From: Allokutzneria oryzae
Lineage (GTDB): Bacteria; Actinomycetota; Actinomycetes; Mycobacteriales; Pseudonocardiaceae
Length of the DNA stretch: 64,000 nucleotides
Reading direction: 5' to 3'
Assembly: GCF_042429765.1 (NCBI RefSeq)
Contig: NZ_JBHLZU010000009.1
Location: 62,001 to 126,000, forward strand
The position numbers and the translations under genes were made by a program. The notes below the pieces were generated by a model that saw only the letters and a list, made by a program, of their open reading frames with translations, ran no database searches and was not told the origin of the DNA. Positions 35,143-42,955 of the stretch are shown here, one piece after another. The stretch's first letter is position 1. Every line of letters starts with the position of its first letter.

Positions 35143-36375
35143 GTGGTGAGGACCTCCATCCACAACGTCCGGATCTTCGACGGCACCGCGATCTCCGAGC
35201 ACGACTCGGTCCTCGTCGAGGACGGCGTGATCGCCCGGGTCGGCGGAGTGACCGGAGGCGCGGACGAGGTGGTCGACGGGGCCGGGCGGACCCTGCTGCC
35301 CGGTCTCGTCGACGCGCACACCCACGTGTTCGGCTCGGTGGAGAACCTGGGGCTGGCACTGGCCTTCGGCGTGACCACCGAGGTGGACCTGTTCTCGTTC
35401 CCGCCGGACGCCACCGCGGCGCTGCTGGCGGAGTCCAGGGAGCGCGACGACGTGGCGGAGATGGTCACGGCGGGGATGCTCGCCTGCCCTCCGGGGAGCA
35501 GGCCCGCGCTCATGCTGCCAGGCCTGTTGCCCACAGTGGACGGTCCGGAGCACGCTGCCGCGTTCGTCGCCGCCCGAGTCGCCGAGGGCTCCGGCTGCAT
35601 CAAGGTGCACCTGGACGACGGTGCCAACCACGGCATGTCGGTGCCGCTGTTCGACGTGCCGACGCTGCGCGCGCTCGGTCATGCCGCTCGTGAGGCGGGG
35701 TTGAGCACAGTGGCACACGTGTCGGACGCCCGCACGATGGAGCTTGCCTTGGAGGCGGGGCTGGACATGGCGACCCACCTGCCGCTCGACGAGACGATGT
35801 CGGCCGAGGCCGTCAGCGCGGCGGCGGCACGGGGTCAAGCGGTGATCCCGACACTGGCGATCGCCGAGTTCGCGGTGGAGCCGAACCGGGGACGCTCCCT
35901 TGTGGACGATCCGCGCATCGCGGACTTCCTCCCACCCGCGGCGCACGAGGCTTTGCGCGACGGCACGGAAGGGCTCGCGGTGGAGGAACCACCGCCGGGT
36001 TCGTCGATGGAGAAGGTGCTCGCCAGCATGCGCCGCCTACACGAAGCGGGTGTCACGGTGCTGGTCGGCACCGACGCCAACAACGCGCCGTTCCGCGCCT
36101 GCCCCGTGGTGCACGGTGCCGCGATCCACCGCGAGCTGGAGCTGTTCGTCGCATCGGGCTTCACCCCCACCGAGGCGTTGGCAGCCGCGACGTCCCTGCC
36201 CGCCAAGCACTTCGGCCTCCACGACCGGGGCAGGATCGGAATGGGCCTGCGCGCCGACCTGGTGCTGGTCAACGGCGACCCCACCCGCGACATCCTGGCC
36301 ACCCGTGACATCGCCGGAGTGTGGCGACGCGGTGTCCGGTGCACCCGGAACAGCAGGGCTACCAGCAACACGTGA
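35143..36375 (+). CDS. Metal-dependent amidohydrolase
   Basis: 410 residues of the amidohydrolase superfamily. Metal ligands are readable: HxH in VDAHTHVFGS, a Lys/His region IKVHLDD, His in VAHVSDA and ATHLPLD, and Asp in GTDANNAP. A C-terminal beta-cap ends LGLRADLVLVNGDP. Members hydrolyse amide, imide, carbamate or lactone-like bonds. As the last gene of the operon it could open or close a ring, process the acyl group, or inactivate the product. It starts with GTG four bases after the P450 stop and ends 17 bases from the convergent LanB-like gene. Confidence 0.87.
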   Translation: MVRTSIHNVRIFDGTAISEHDSVLVEDGVIARVGGVTGGADEVVDGAGRTLLPGLVDAHTHVFGSVENLGLALAFGVTTEVDLFSFPPDATAALLAESRERDDVAEMVTAGMLACPPGSRPALMLPGLLPTVDGPEHAAAFVAARVAEGSGCIKVHLDDGANHGMSVPLFDVPTLRALGHAAREAGLSTVAHVSDARTMELALEAGLDMATHLPLDETMSAEAVSAAAARGQAVIPTLAIAEFAVEPNRGRSLVDDPRIADFLPPAAHEALRDGTEGLAVEEPPPGSSMEKVLASMRRLHEAGVTVLVGTDANNAPFRACPVVHGAAIHRELELFVASGFTPTEALAAATSLPAKHFGLHDRGRIGMGLRADLVLVNGDPTRDILATRDIAGVWRRGVRCTRNSRATSNT

Positions 36376-36392
36376 CCGGCCGACCGTTTAGG

Positions 36393-38165
36393 TCACTGGG
36401 GGTCACCGTCGCTGAGCTGGACGCGCAGTTCGGACACGTAGCGCCCGCCCTGCGCGTCCGGAACCCACGCGTGCCCCGGTTCGGGCAGCTGCTCGGTGAT
36501 AGTCACCCGCGTGCTCTGGTTCTGGGCTGCCCGGAGCGCGGTGCACAGAATCGAGGTGAAGACCGGGCTGGTGAGGTCCACGTACATGGGCTTCGTCTCG
36601 CCCGCGACCGTGACGAAGACTCGCTCCGGCAAGCCGAGTGCCGCGCGCCACCGTCGCACGGCGAAGTACCGCTCCCGTGGCCCGACGACGTCGGCGAGGC
36701 CGGTGTCCCCGACCGTCGTGCGCCAGGTCTCGCGGCTGATCACCATGCGCTCCACGGTGATCCTCGGTGTGTGCGGGGCGACTTCGGCGGTCTTGACCAA
36801 GTCGGTCGCGCGCTGCGCCAGAAGCTCCGAGAGCACGTCGAGCAGCGGTCGCACCGTCCCTTCGGGCGTGCGCACGACGAGGTCCGGCCCGACCGTGAGT
36901 CCGTCGGGCAACGGCGACGGCACGCAGTCGTTGCCCTTGTCGAGTTCCGGGCAGGCGATGTCGATCTCGCCGAGCACCGCGAAGTAGTCACCCGCGTTCA
37001 GCCGCTCCGCGCTCTCCGCGCACAGGTGCAGGCCCACGCCGTGCAGGCGAGCGCCCGACCAACCCGGCTGGTCAGCGGGGAACAGCTCGTCCAAACGGGA
37101 CAGGGCGTCCTCAGGGCGCGTGAACAACTCTGCCCATCGTGACGAGAAGTCCTCGGCAACACCCGGGTGCCCGTCATCCGAAGCGATGTGCCACAGCTGC
37201 GCCAACGGTACCGAGGGTGAGTCTCCGGCAAGGCCGTCGTACAGCTCGCGCATCCTGGCCATGACCGACTCGGCCAGCGCCGCGGTCAGCCACCGGGCGA
37301 TCCGTCCGATCACGTGCAGCGGCGTGGCAAGGTCGTCCAGGATCGCGGTGCCGAAGGCGATGTCGAGGTCGCGGACAGTGTCCTCATAGGACGCGATGTG
37401 TCCCCCGGTCGGCTGCTGGGTGACTTGCTCCACAACCGTGTCCAGCTCGTCGAGTGCGGCGGACACCGCGTCCGCGTCGCCTACTGCCAGCTCGACACAC
37501 TTGCGTGCCTCGTCGAGGCGGTTCCACCCGGCCAGTGCTTCGCCGCCGAGGGCGTGCACGGCGGTGTGCAGAACGGACTCGGCGGTGTGGTCCACCGGCA
37601 GTTTCCCTCGCAATGCGGCGTTCTCGGCCAGAGTCTCCGCATACGCGGCCAGCACCTGGTGCTCGAAGCGCACCTTGCGGTCGCGGACCAGGTTCTCGCC
37701 GGGTTGAGCCACGACGCGCTCTGGCATGTCCCGGAACTCCGTCCAGCACACCGGACCGGCAAGGCCGATCAACTCGGTCTTGGCGCAGTACCGCTGCCAG
37801 TAGCGAGTGAGCAGCTCCGCGTCCCGCCGGTAGGCACGGTTGCGCACACCGTCCACTCCGGACTCGACAACGTTGTCGAGCGCTCGGCGCACCAACGGGT
37901 TCTGCCACATCAGGGCTTCCCGGAAGCGCGGGTCGGTGGCGACACCGTAAGCGGCGCGCGCGCAGTTGGCCGCGGCCTCCTCGAACGCCTTCACCGCGAG
38001 CTCCTCGCTCACCCGGCCCGCGAGGTGGCCGTCGACCACCTCCGCGCAGTCGGGACTGCTGAACGCGCCGAGGCCACCGTGGTCCCCGTTGACGGGGAAC
38101 CCCGCGGCGCGCAACAACGCCGGACGCCGCACGCCCCAACCGCCACCGACCTGCCCAGCGATCAC
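36393..38165 (-). CDS. LanB-like (lantibiotic dehydratase N-terminal) protein
   Basis: 590 residues. FREALMWQNPLVRRALD, RRDAELLTRYWQRYCAKTEL, GLAGPVCW, WSGARLHGVGLHLCAESAERL, GDYFAVLGEIDIA, and near the end VRRWRAALGLPERVFV, KPMYVDLTSPV and YVSELRVQ follow the glutamylation domain of LanB dehydratases in order. LanB and the related PEARL enzymes use aminoacyl-tRNA to modify Ser/Thr or to extend a peptide. This copy is compact (full LanBs exceed 800 residues) and has no elimination domain, so it is a split-LanB, PEARL-like or repurposed member. The GTG start at 38165 has GGAGGT eight bases upstream. No LanC is near. Confidence 0.75.
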   Translation of the reverse strand: MIAGQVGGGWGVRRPALLRAAGFPVNGDHGGLGAFSSPDCAEVVDGHLAGRVSEELAVKAFEEAAANCARAAYGVATDPRFREALMWQNPLVRRALDNVVESGVDGVRNRAYRRDAELLTRYWQRYCAKTELIGLAGPVCWTEFRDMPERVVAQPGENLVRDRKVRFEHQVLAAYAETLAENAALRGKLPVDHTAESVLHTAVHALGGEALAGWNRLDEARKCVELAVGDADAVSAALDELDTVVEQVTQQPTGGHIASYEDTVRDLDIAFGTAILDDLATPLHVIGRIARWLTAALAESVMARMRELYDGLAGDSPSVPLAQLWHIASDDGHPGVAEDFSSRWAELFTRPEDALSRLDELFPADQPGWSGARLHGVGLHLCAESAERLNAGDYFAVLGEIDIACPELDKGNDCVPSPLPDGLTVGPDLVVRTPEGTVRPLLDVLSELLAQRATDLVKTAEVAPHTPRITVERMVISRETWRTTVGDTGLADVVGPRERYFAVRRWRAALGLPERVFVTVAGETKPMYVDLTSPVFTSILCTALRAAQNQSTRVTITEQLPEPGHAWVPDAQGGRYVSELRVQLSDGDPQ

Positions 38166-38190
38166 CGGCAGCCACCTCCACGATTCCTGG

Positions 38191-38376
38191 TCACACCCGC
38201 AGACATGCCGAAACCCCGCGCCGGAGGACGCGGTCCCTGAAGTCCTTTGCGGACAAACCGGCGGTGTGCCGCACGGCGTCGGGCGCGCCGGGCCGGCGGC
38301 AGGCCGCCGTGCTGGAGTGCGGCCGGGCCCGCGGGGAGGTTCCCCCGATCGCGGCACGGGTGTCCGGGGTTGCCAT
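38191..38376 (-). CDS. Possible 61-residue ORF before the LanB-like gene
   Basis: An ATG with AGGAA seven bases upstream opens a 61-codon frame that stops 25 bases before the LanB-like start, with G/C at most wobble positions. The product is Ser/Thr/Cys/Pro-rich in its first half (TSPRARPHSSTAACRRPG) and helical and charged in its second (LSAKDFRDRVLRRG), ending in CLRV. A substrate peptide is conceivable from position alone. No known leader motif was recognised, and the opposite strand also has high wobble GC here. Otherwise the 38166-38608 gap contains only the probable promoters. Confidence 0.25.
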   Translation of the reverse strand: MATPDTRAAIGGTSPRARPHSSTAACRRPGAPDAVRHTAGLSAKDFRDRVLRRGVSACLRV

Positions 38377-38608
38377 CTCGGTTCCTGCCCCCAACGCGTT
38401 CCGCACCCCGCTCACAGCCGACTCGGGGCCAGTAGATCCAGGTCAGGATCTTGTGTCCACCGTTTCGATCCTGACCGAAGACTTGGTTGCGGGCCTTTTC
38501 AGCGGCCTTCCCAGCCCTCCGACGTGCGGTTACGGTGTTCGGGGACGCGAAGTGCCGCCCTTGTCCGGGAAAGGATCGAGGAGTGCGTGCGAGCTGGCTG
38601 GGGTGCCC

Positions 38609-39682
38609 ATGAGCACACCCTCGATCATCGTTGCCGGGAGCGGGTCGCTCGCCAGGAACCTGTGCTGGTCGCTCGCGGCCGGCACCGACGTCCCGATGAC
38701 GGTGCGGGTGCTGGCCCGGAACAAGGACAAGGCGGCCGAGGTGGCGGGCATCGCCGCCATCAGGGCGCGGCTGAGCGGATCGGCTGCCCGCTTCGAAGTG
38801 TCCACTGAGGACACCGAAGACGTCAGCGGCATCGACGCCGAGGTGGCGCGGACGCGGCCGCGACTGCTCGTCAACTGCGCCTCCTACCAGTCGCCGTGGG
38901 AGCGGATGACCGCCCCGTCCGCGTGGTCGGAGCTGGTGCGGCGCGGCGGTTTCGGCCTCACCCTGCCCCTCCAGGCGTCGCTCGCGGTCGAACTGGCCGG
39001 GGCGGTCGCGCGCAGGAGCCCGGACACCCTGGTCGTCAACGCCTGTTTCCCGGACGTGGTGAACCAGGTGGTCGCCGCGCTCGGTCTGCCGGTGTTCTGC
39101 GGGATCGGCAACGTGATGTCCTTGGCGGCGGCGCTGGCGCCCACGGTGTCCCAGGAGCGGCCACTGCGGGTGCTCGCCCACCACGTGCACCTCACCGCGC
39201 CCTCGAACCCGGCCGACGAGGCGTTGGCCTGGCTCGGCGACCGGCCGATCACCGATGTCGGGGCGCGGCTGGCGGCGTTCCGGACCTTCGACCGCAAGGA
39301 GCTCAACGCGGTCACCGGGCACGCGGCGGCCTCGCTGGTCACCGGCCTGCTGTCCGGGGAGTACCTGCGCATCAGCGTTCCCGGCCCGTTCGGCCTCCCC
39401 GGCGGGTACCCGGTGGCGATCACCTCAGGCGGGCGGTTGACCCTGGACCTGCCCACCGGGATCACCGAGGCCGACGCGGTGCGCAGGAACCGGCTCGACG
39501 GGCTCCGGGACGGCGTCGTGCTCGACGGGACCGACGTGGTGTTCTCCCCCGCCGTGCGGGAGGCGCTGGAGCCGCTGGCACCGGAGATCGCCGCCGGTTT
39601 CCCCGTCACCGAGCTGGACTCCGCAAGGGACCGGTTGCTCCTGCTCCGGGAACGGCTGCGCGCGCCCGGAGCGTCCACATAG
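38609..39682 (+). CDS. NAD(P)-binding oxidoreductase, saccharopine-dehydrogenase-like
   Basis: 357 residues. A Rossmann start (IIVAGSGSLARNLCW) is followed by RVLARNKDKAAEVA, LLVNCASYQSPWE and a long alpha/beta domain with FPDVVNQVVAALGLPVFCGIGN. The layout suggests a saccharopine or homoserine dehydrogenase-like reductase acting on an amino- or imino-acid-like substrate, but the exact family was not recognised. The frame is open further upstream. ATG 38609 gives the conserved start. It is convergent with the aminotransferase (6-base gap) and divergent from the LanB-like gene. Confidence 0.6.
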   Translation: MSTPSIIVAGSGSLARNLCWSLAAGTDVPMTVRVLARNKDKAAEVAGIAAIRARLSGSAARFEVSTEDTEDVSGIDAEVARTRPRLLVNCASYQSPWERMTAPSAWSELVRRGGFGLTLPLQASLAVELAGAVARRSPDTLVVNACFPDVVNQVVAALGLPVFCGIGNVMSLAAALAPTVSQERPLRVLAHHVHLTAPSNPADEALAWLGDRPITDVGARLAAFRTFDRKELNAVTGHAAASLVTGLLSGEYLRISVPGPFGLPGGYPVAITSGGRLTLDLPTGITEADAVRRNRLDGLRDGVVLDGTDVVFSPAVREALEPLAPEIAAGFPVTELDSARDRLLLLRERLRAPGAST

Positions 39683-39688
39683 GACTCG

Positions 39689-40984
39689 CTATCCCGGCAG
39701 CAGCGAAGCGGGACGTCCCAGCCGCACGGCCGGGTCGGTGAGGAACGCGGCGAGGCGGTCCAGGCCGATCTCGATCCCCCTGCTGTCCACGCCGCTGAAG
39801 GACAGGCGCAGCTGCCGGTTCCCGCCGCCGTCGCCGTAGAAGTGGCGCATCGGCGTCCAGAGCACGCCGTGCTCGCGCGCGGAGTACTCCAGCAGCTCGT
39901 CGTCGACCTCGAACGGCACGGTCATCACCAGGAAGAAGCCACCGGCGGGGGTGTTCCAGGTGATGTCCGGGTCGTCGGCGAAGCGCGCGTGCAGGCCGTC
40001 GACGAGCTGGTACAGGTTGCGCTGGTAGGTCTGGCGTTCCCCGGTGGTGGCCAGCTCCAGGCTGCACCCGTGTTCGAGCAGCTTGCCGCCGACCACCGCC
40101 TGCGCGATCGGCGAGGTGTTCACCGTGACCATGCTCTTGATCTCCGCGAGCCGGTCGGCGAAAGAGCCGCCCGCGACGGGCTGGTCGGCCAGCACGTACC
40201 CGACCCGCGCACCGGGCAGCACGGTGGCGGAGAAGGAGCCGAGGTAGACCACCCTGGCGCGGGTGTCCAGCGCCTTGAGCGCGGGCGCCTTCGTCCCTCC
40301 ACTGTGGAACAAGCCGTACGGGTCGTCCTCCAGCAGCAGGATGTCCTCGCGCTCGGCGAGGTCGAGCAAAGCCTGACGCGTCGCCAGGTCCATGCTCGCG
40401 CCGGAGGGGTTGGCGAAGTCCGGCATCACGTGGCACACCCGTGGGCGCAGGCCGTCCCGCCGCGCGGCGCGCACCTGCGCGGCGAGCTCGTCCAGGTCCA
40501 CACCGGCAGTCCCAGCGGCGACCGGCAGCACCGGCATGTCGACCAGCCGGGCCGCGCCGGTGAACCCCGCGTGCGTCGGTGACACCGCCAGCGCCACGTC
40601 GCGGTCGTCGGCCCGCAACGCACGCAGCACGAGGAAGATCGCCTCCTGGCAGCCCGCGGTGACCACGACGGCCTCCGGGTCGGCCTCGACGCGCACGTCC
40701 TGCCAGAGGTGCCGGGCGACCAGCTCGTGCATGACGCCCTTGACGCGGCCGTACTGGCACAGCGTCCTGCGGATCTCCTCGTCGGTGTACCCGCGCTCGT
40801 CGGCGAGGTAGCGCTCGAATCGGCGCAGGTACCGGTGCACCGCGTCCAGGTCGAAGTGTCGTTCGGCCGGACGCCCGGATGCGAAGGACACCGCGTCGGG
40901 GTACCGCGCGGCGACCTCGTCGAGGAAGGCCGTCGGCTCCGGCGAGGCGTCGCCGGGGCGGCCGTGCAGGTCGCCGAGTATCAC
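39689..40984 (-). CDS. Fold-type I aminotransferase-like protein lacking the PLP lysine
   Basis: 431 residues similar in plan to class I/II aminotransferases of the dihydroxyphenylglycine/2-aminoadipate type: FASGRPAERHFD, VTAGCQEAIFLVLRAL, MPDFANPSGASMD, LLLEDDPYGLFHSGG, VGYVLAD, and the C-terminal RLSFSGVD. The loop that should read S-x-S-K-T-x-x-P-G-x-R reads SFSATVLPGAR near residue 250. The codon is GCC, so the Schiff-base lysine is an alanine. It may be inactive, or use another reaction. The GTG start at 40984 overlaps the regulator stop and has GGAAGGA five bases upstream. Confidence 0.8.
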   Translation of the reverse strand: MILGDLHGRPGDASPEPTAFLDEVAARYPDAVSFASGRPAERHFDLDAVHRYLRRFERYLADERGYTDEEIRRTLCQYGRVKGVMHELVARHLWQDVRVEADPEAVVVTAGCQEAIFLVLRALRADDRDVALAVSPTHAGFTGAARLVDMPVLPVAAGTAGVDLDELAAQVRAARRDGLRPRVCHVMPDFANPSGASMDLATRQALLDLAEREDILLLEDDPYGLFHSGGTKAPALKALDTRARVVYLGSFSATVLPGARVGYVLADQPVAGGSFADRLAEIKSMVTVNTSPIAQAVVGGKLLEHGCSLELATTGERQTYQRNLYQLVDGLHARFADDPDITWNTPAGGFFLVMTVPFEVDDELLEYSAREHGVLWTPMRHFYGDGGGNRQLRLSFSGVDSRGIEIGLDRLAAFLTDPAVRLGRPASLLPG

Positions 40985-42015
40985 CTGGTCCTTCCGGTGG
41001 CGGGCACGCGGCGCACCGGGTCGGGCATCGTGGCGAGCAGCTCGACCGAGCCGGAGGCGACCTGCCGGTCCTGCGCGGGGTCGCACGCGGCGACCAGCGA
41101 CATGCCCAGCGCGGTCGCGGTGTGCCGGACCTTGCGGCCCGCGCGCGCGGTCATGATCAGCCCGGCGTTGCGCAGCGCGGTGGCGTGCTCGGAGGCCGAG
41201 GACAGGCTGACGCCCGCGTACTGGGCGAGTTCGGTGGTGCCGCGCGGCTGGACCGAGGCGCGCAGCACCTCCGCCCGGCTGGCGCCGAGCACGACCGAGA
41301 GCACGTCCTGGCTGGTCTTGCTGGAGCGCACCGGCGCGGGCGCGGCCGGGTAGACCACGGTGGGCACCTCACCGGGCGGCGCGGCGAGCACCAGCGGGTG
41401 GGTCATCAGCAGCGAGGGGGCGAAGCGCAGGCCGCCCTCGACGGTGAGCAGCCGCTCCACCGGCGAGTCGACCTCCAGGATCTGGTCCCGGTGCCGCACC
41501 GTGCCGGGCAGGGTGGCGAGCACCTCGGCCAGCCCCATCCGCAGCAGCACGTGCCCGCGCTGCGCGAGGTCGGACTGGACGGCGGACTCGATCTCCCGCC
41601 AGCGCGCCTCGACCAGCGTGCGGTAGGCGGCGTTGAGGGCGGCCAGCAGTCCGGCCCTGGCGCGCGGGCAGCCGCTGGCGAGCTCGCGCACCCACTGGCT
41701 GGCCGGCTCGCCCGCGAAGACGGCGAGCAGGTCGGCGCGGATGCGCGAGGGCGGGGTGGAGCCGACCTCGGCGAGGGCGGCTGCCATGTCGGGACGGGAG
41801 GACAACAGGAACCCCGGGACCTCACCACGCGCGGTGAAAAGGTCGAAAAGGGGCATGGCTACAGCGGGCAAACTCCACTCGTAGAGCGCCTTGTCCGAAT
41901 TCCGGGCAATTCTACGAATACGGTGAAGAGCGCCAAAAACCTCGACCATGGGCAGCGGGCCAGCGGAAAAGCTGACCGACTGCAGCGTCCGAGCGCTCAG
42001 TCGAAGTCGAAGCAT
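40981..42015 (-). CDS. ArsR-type winged-helix regulator (DUF5937-like)
   Basis: 344 residues. The N-terminal two-thirds is a large sensor-like domain (LRLRLSARTLQSVSFSAGPLP at the start, as in DUF5937 proteins). The C-terminal part is an ArsR-like helix-turn-helix (VLGASRAEVLRASVQPRGTTELAQYAGVSLSSASEHATALRNAGLI). It probably represses its own operon, which includes the aminotransferase-like gene that overlaps its end. ATG 42015 is chosen because GAGGT sits seven bases upstream. Confidence 0.8.
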   Translation of the reverse strand: MLRLRLSARTLQSVSFSAGPLPMVEVFGALHRIRRIARNSDKALYEWSLPAVAMPLFDLFTARGEVPGFLLSSRPDMAAALAEVGSTPPSRIRADLLAVFAGEPASQWVRELASGCPRARAGLLAALNAAYRTLVEARWREIESAVQSDLAQRGHVLLRMGLAEVLATLPGTVRHRDQILEVDSPVERLLTVEGGLRFAPSLLMTHPLVLAAPPGEVPTVVYPAAPAPVRSSKTSQDVLSVVLGASRAEVLRASVQPRGTTELAQYAGVSLSSASEHATALRNAGLIMTARAGRKVRHTATALGMSLVAACDPAQDRQVASGSVELLATMPDPVRRVPATGRTR

Positions 42016-42121
42016 CAAGTCCACCTCAAGTCATCAGAATGGTCGGCCGCGACAGTGAAGCAGGGGGACATACATAACCAATACAATGAAAACAATGGGA
42101 ACGTGAATCGGTTTTCTACCC

Positions 42122-42157
42122 AGGGGTCAGAACCTTTCCTTTTCTCTGACCCCTTTT
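42122..42157. terminator. Hairpin with T-run in the divergent gap
   Basis: AGGGGTCAGA (42122-42131) and TCTGACCCCT (42145-42154) form a perfect 10-bp stem, followed by TTT. It looks like an intrinsic terminator on the + strand, yet lies between divergent genes in an A/T-rich island (about 42060-42160). It may attenuate a + transcript toward the phosphatase gene or isolate the two promoters. The ACAATG direct repeats at about 42082-42096 could belong to the leftward promoter. Confidence 0.6.
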
Positions 42158-42235
42158 CGCGGAGAAGTGAGATCTCCGGATGATCTCGGCGGAGGCCGAA
42201 AGGTCGGCCCTGGAACCCCGCGCGAGGACGGGCGG

Positions 42236-42676
42236 ATGACCGCCCTCTCCCCGCCGGGCCTGCTGCGCCTGCCGGACGGCCTCGTGGTTCGCGGGCGCGG
42301 CCTCGGCCAGCCCCGGCCCACCGGCCCCGCCCCGGCGTTCGGGCTCTACCTCGGGTCCACGCGGCTGCGGCGGCGCTACGACGGCGACCTGGGCTGGCAA
42401 CGGGACTGGGTCCGCTGGCCGGACTTCCTGCTGCCTCGCGACTGGAGCACCGCCCTGCACCAGCGGGCGCGAGACGGCGAGAGCGTCGAAGTCGCCTGCT
42501 ACGGCGGAACAGGGCGCACCGGGACCGTGCTCGCCTGCCTGGCCACATCGGGCGGTCTCAGCCCGGCCGACGCGGTCTCCTTCGTCCGGGCGATCTACCG
42601 CGAGCGTGCCCTGGAGACCGCGTGGCCGGTGGCGTGGGTTTCCTGGTTCGCCAAGCGGCAGCGTGGGTTTGGCTGA
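42236..42676 (+). CDS. Tyrosine/dual-specificity phosphatase-like protein
   Basis: 146 residues. The P-loop is VACYGGTGRTGT, i.e. the C-x5-R-T signature of cysteine-dependent phosphatases, with Trp/Asp residues upstream (WVRWPDF) that could supply the general acid. In many actinomycetes short proteins with this layout are annotated as protein tyrosine phosphatases. Substrate is unknown. ATG 42236 gives a compact domain; the frame also extends to 42167. It is followed after 49 bases by a DUF6131 gene. Confidence 0.75.
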   Translation: MTALSPPGLLRLPDGLVVRGRGLGQPRPTGPAPAFGLYLGSTRLRRRYDGDLGWQRDWVRWPDFLLPRDWSTALHQRARDGESVEVACYGGTGRTGTVLACLATSGGLSPADAVSFVRAIYRERALETAWPVAWVSWFAKRQRGFG

Positions 42677-42725
42677 TCATCTCACCGGCAACCCCAAGGG
42701 CACGACCGACTCAGGGAGTTGAACC

Positions 42726-42881
42726 TTGATCACCCTCGGAGCCTTACTCCTCGTCATCGGCTTCCTCGCCAACCTCTCGATCCTCTGGCAGATCGGCATC
42801 GCGCTACTCGTGATCGGACTGGTGCTGGCCGTGGTCGGTGGCACCGGACGGAAGATCGGCGGCCGGGCGCACTGGTACTGA
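42726..42881 (+). CDS. DUF6131-like 51-residue membrane peptide (TTG start)
   Basis: A TTG at 42726, with GGGAG seven to eight bases upstream, opens a 51-codon gene made of two hydrophobic helices (ITLGALLLVIGFLANLSILW and IGIALLVIGLVLAVVG) and a GGTGRKIGGRAHWY tail. The pattern, including the ending in GGR.HWY, matches the DUF6131 family of small membrane proteins. Its function is unknown. Codon choice at the wobble position is typical of genuine genes here. A hairpin follows its stop. Confidence 0.8.
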   Translation: MITLGALLLVIGFLANLSILWQIGIALLVIGLVLAVVGGTGRKIGGRAHWY

Positions 42882-42902
42882 CCAAGGCCGCAATCCCTTG
42901 CA

Positions 42903-42931
42903 CGGCCCCGTGACCAGTGGTTGCGGGGCCG
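42903..42931 (+). terminator. Hairpin after the DUF6131 gene
   Basis: CGGCCCCG (42903-42910) and CGGGGCCG (42924-42931) form a perfect 8-bp stem with a 13-base loop, 21 bases after the stop. It overlaps an upstream possible start (GTG 42917) of the sigma gene, which is a reason to prefer the start at 42956. Confidence 0.6.
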
Positions 42932-42955
42932 CCGCCATGCGAGCACGATCCAGCC

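Noticed and set aside
38264..38608. Upstream extension of the NAD(P)-binding protein frame
   Set aside because: It is open and partly GC3-biased, but it crosses the divergent promoter region. The Rossmann start at ATG 38609 fits the fold.
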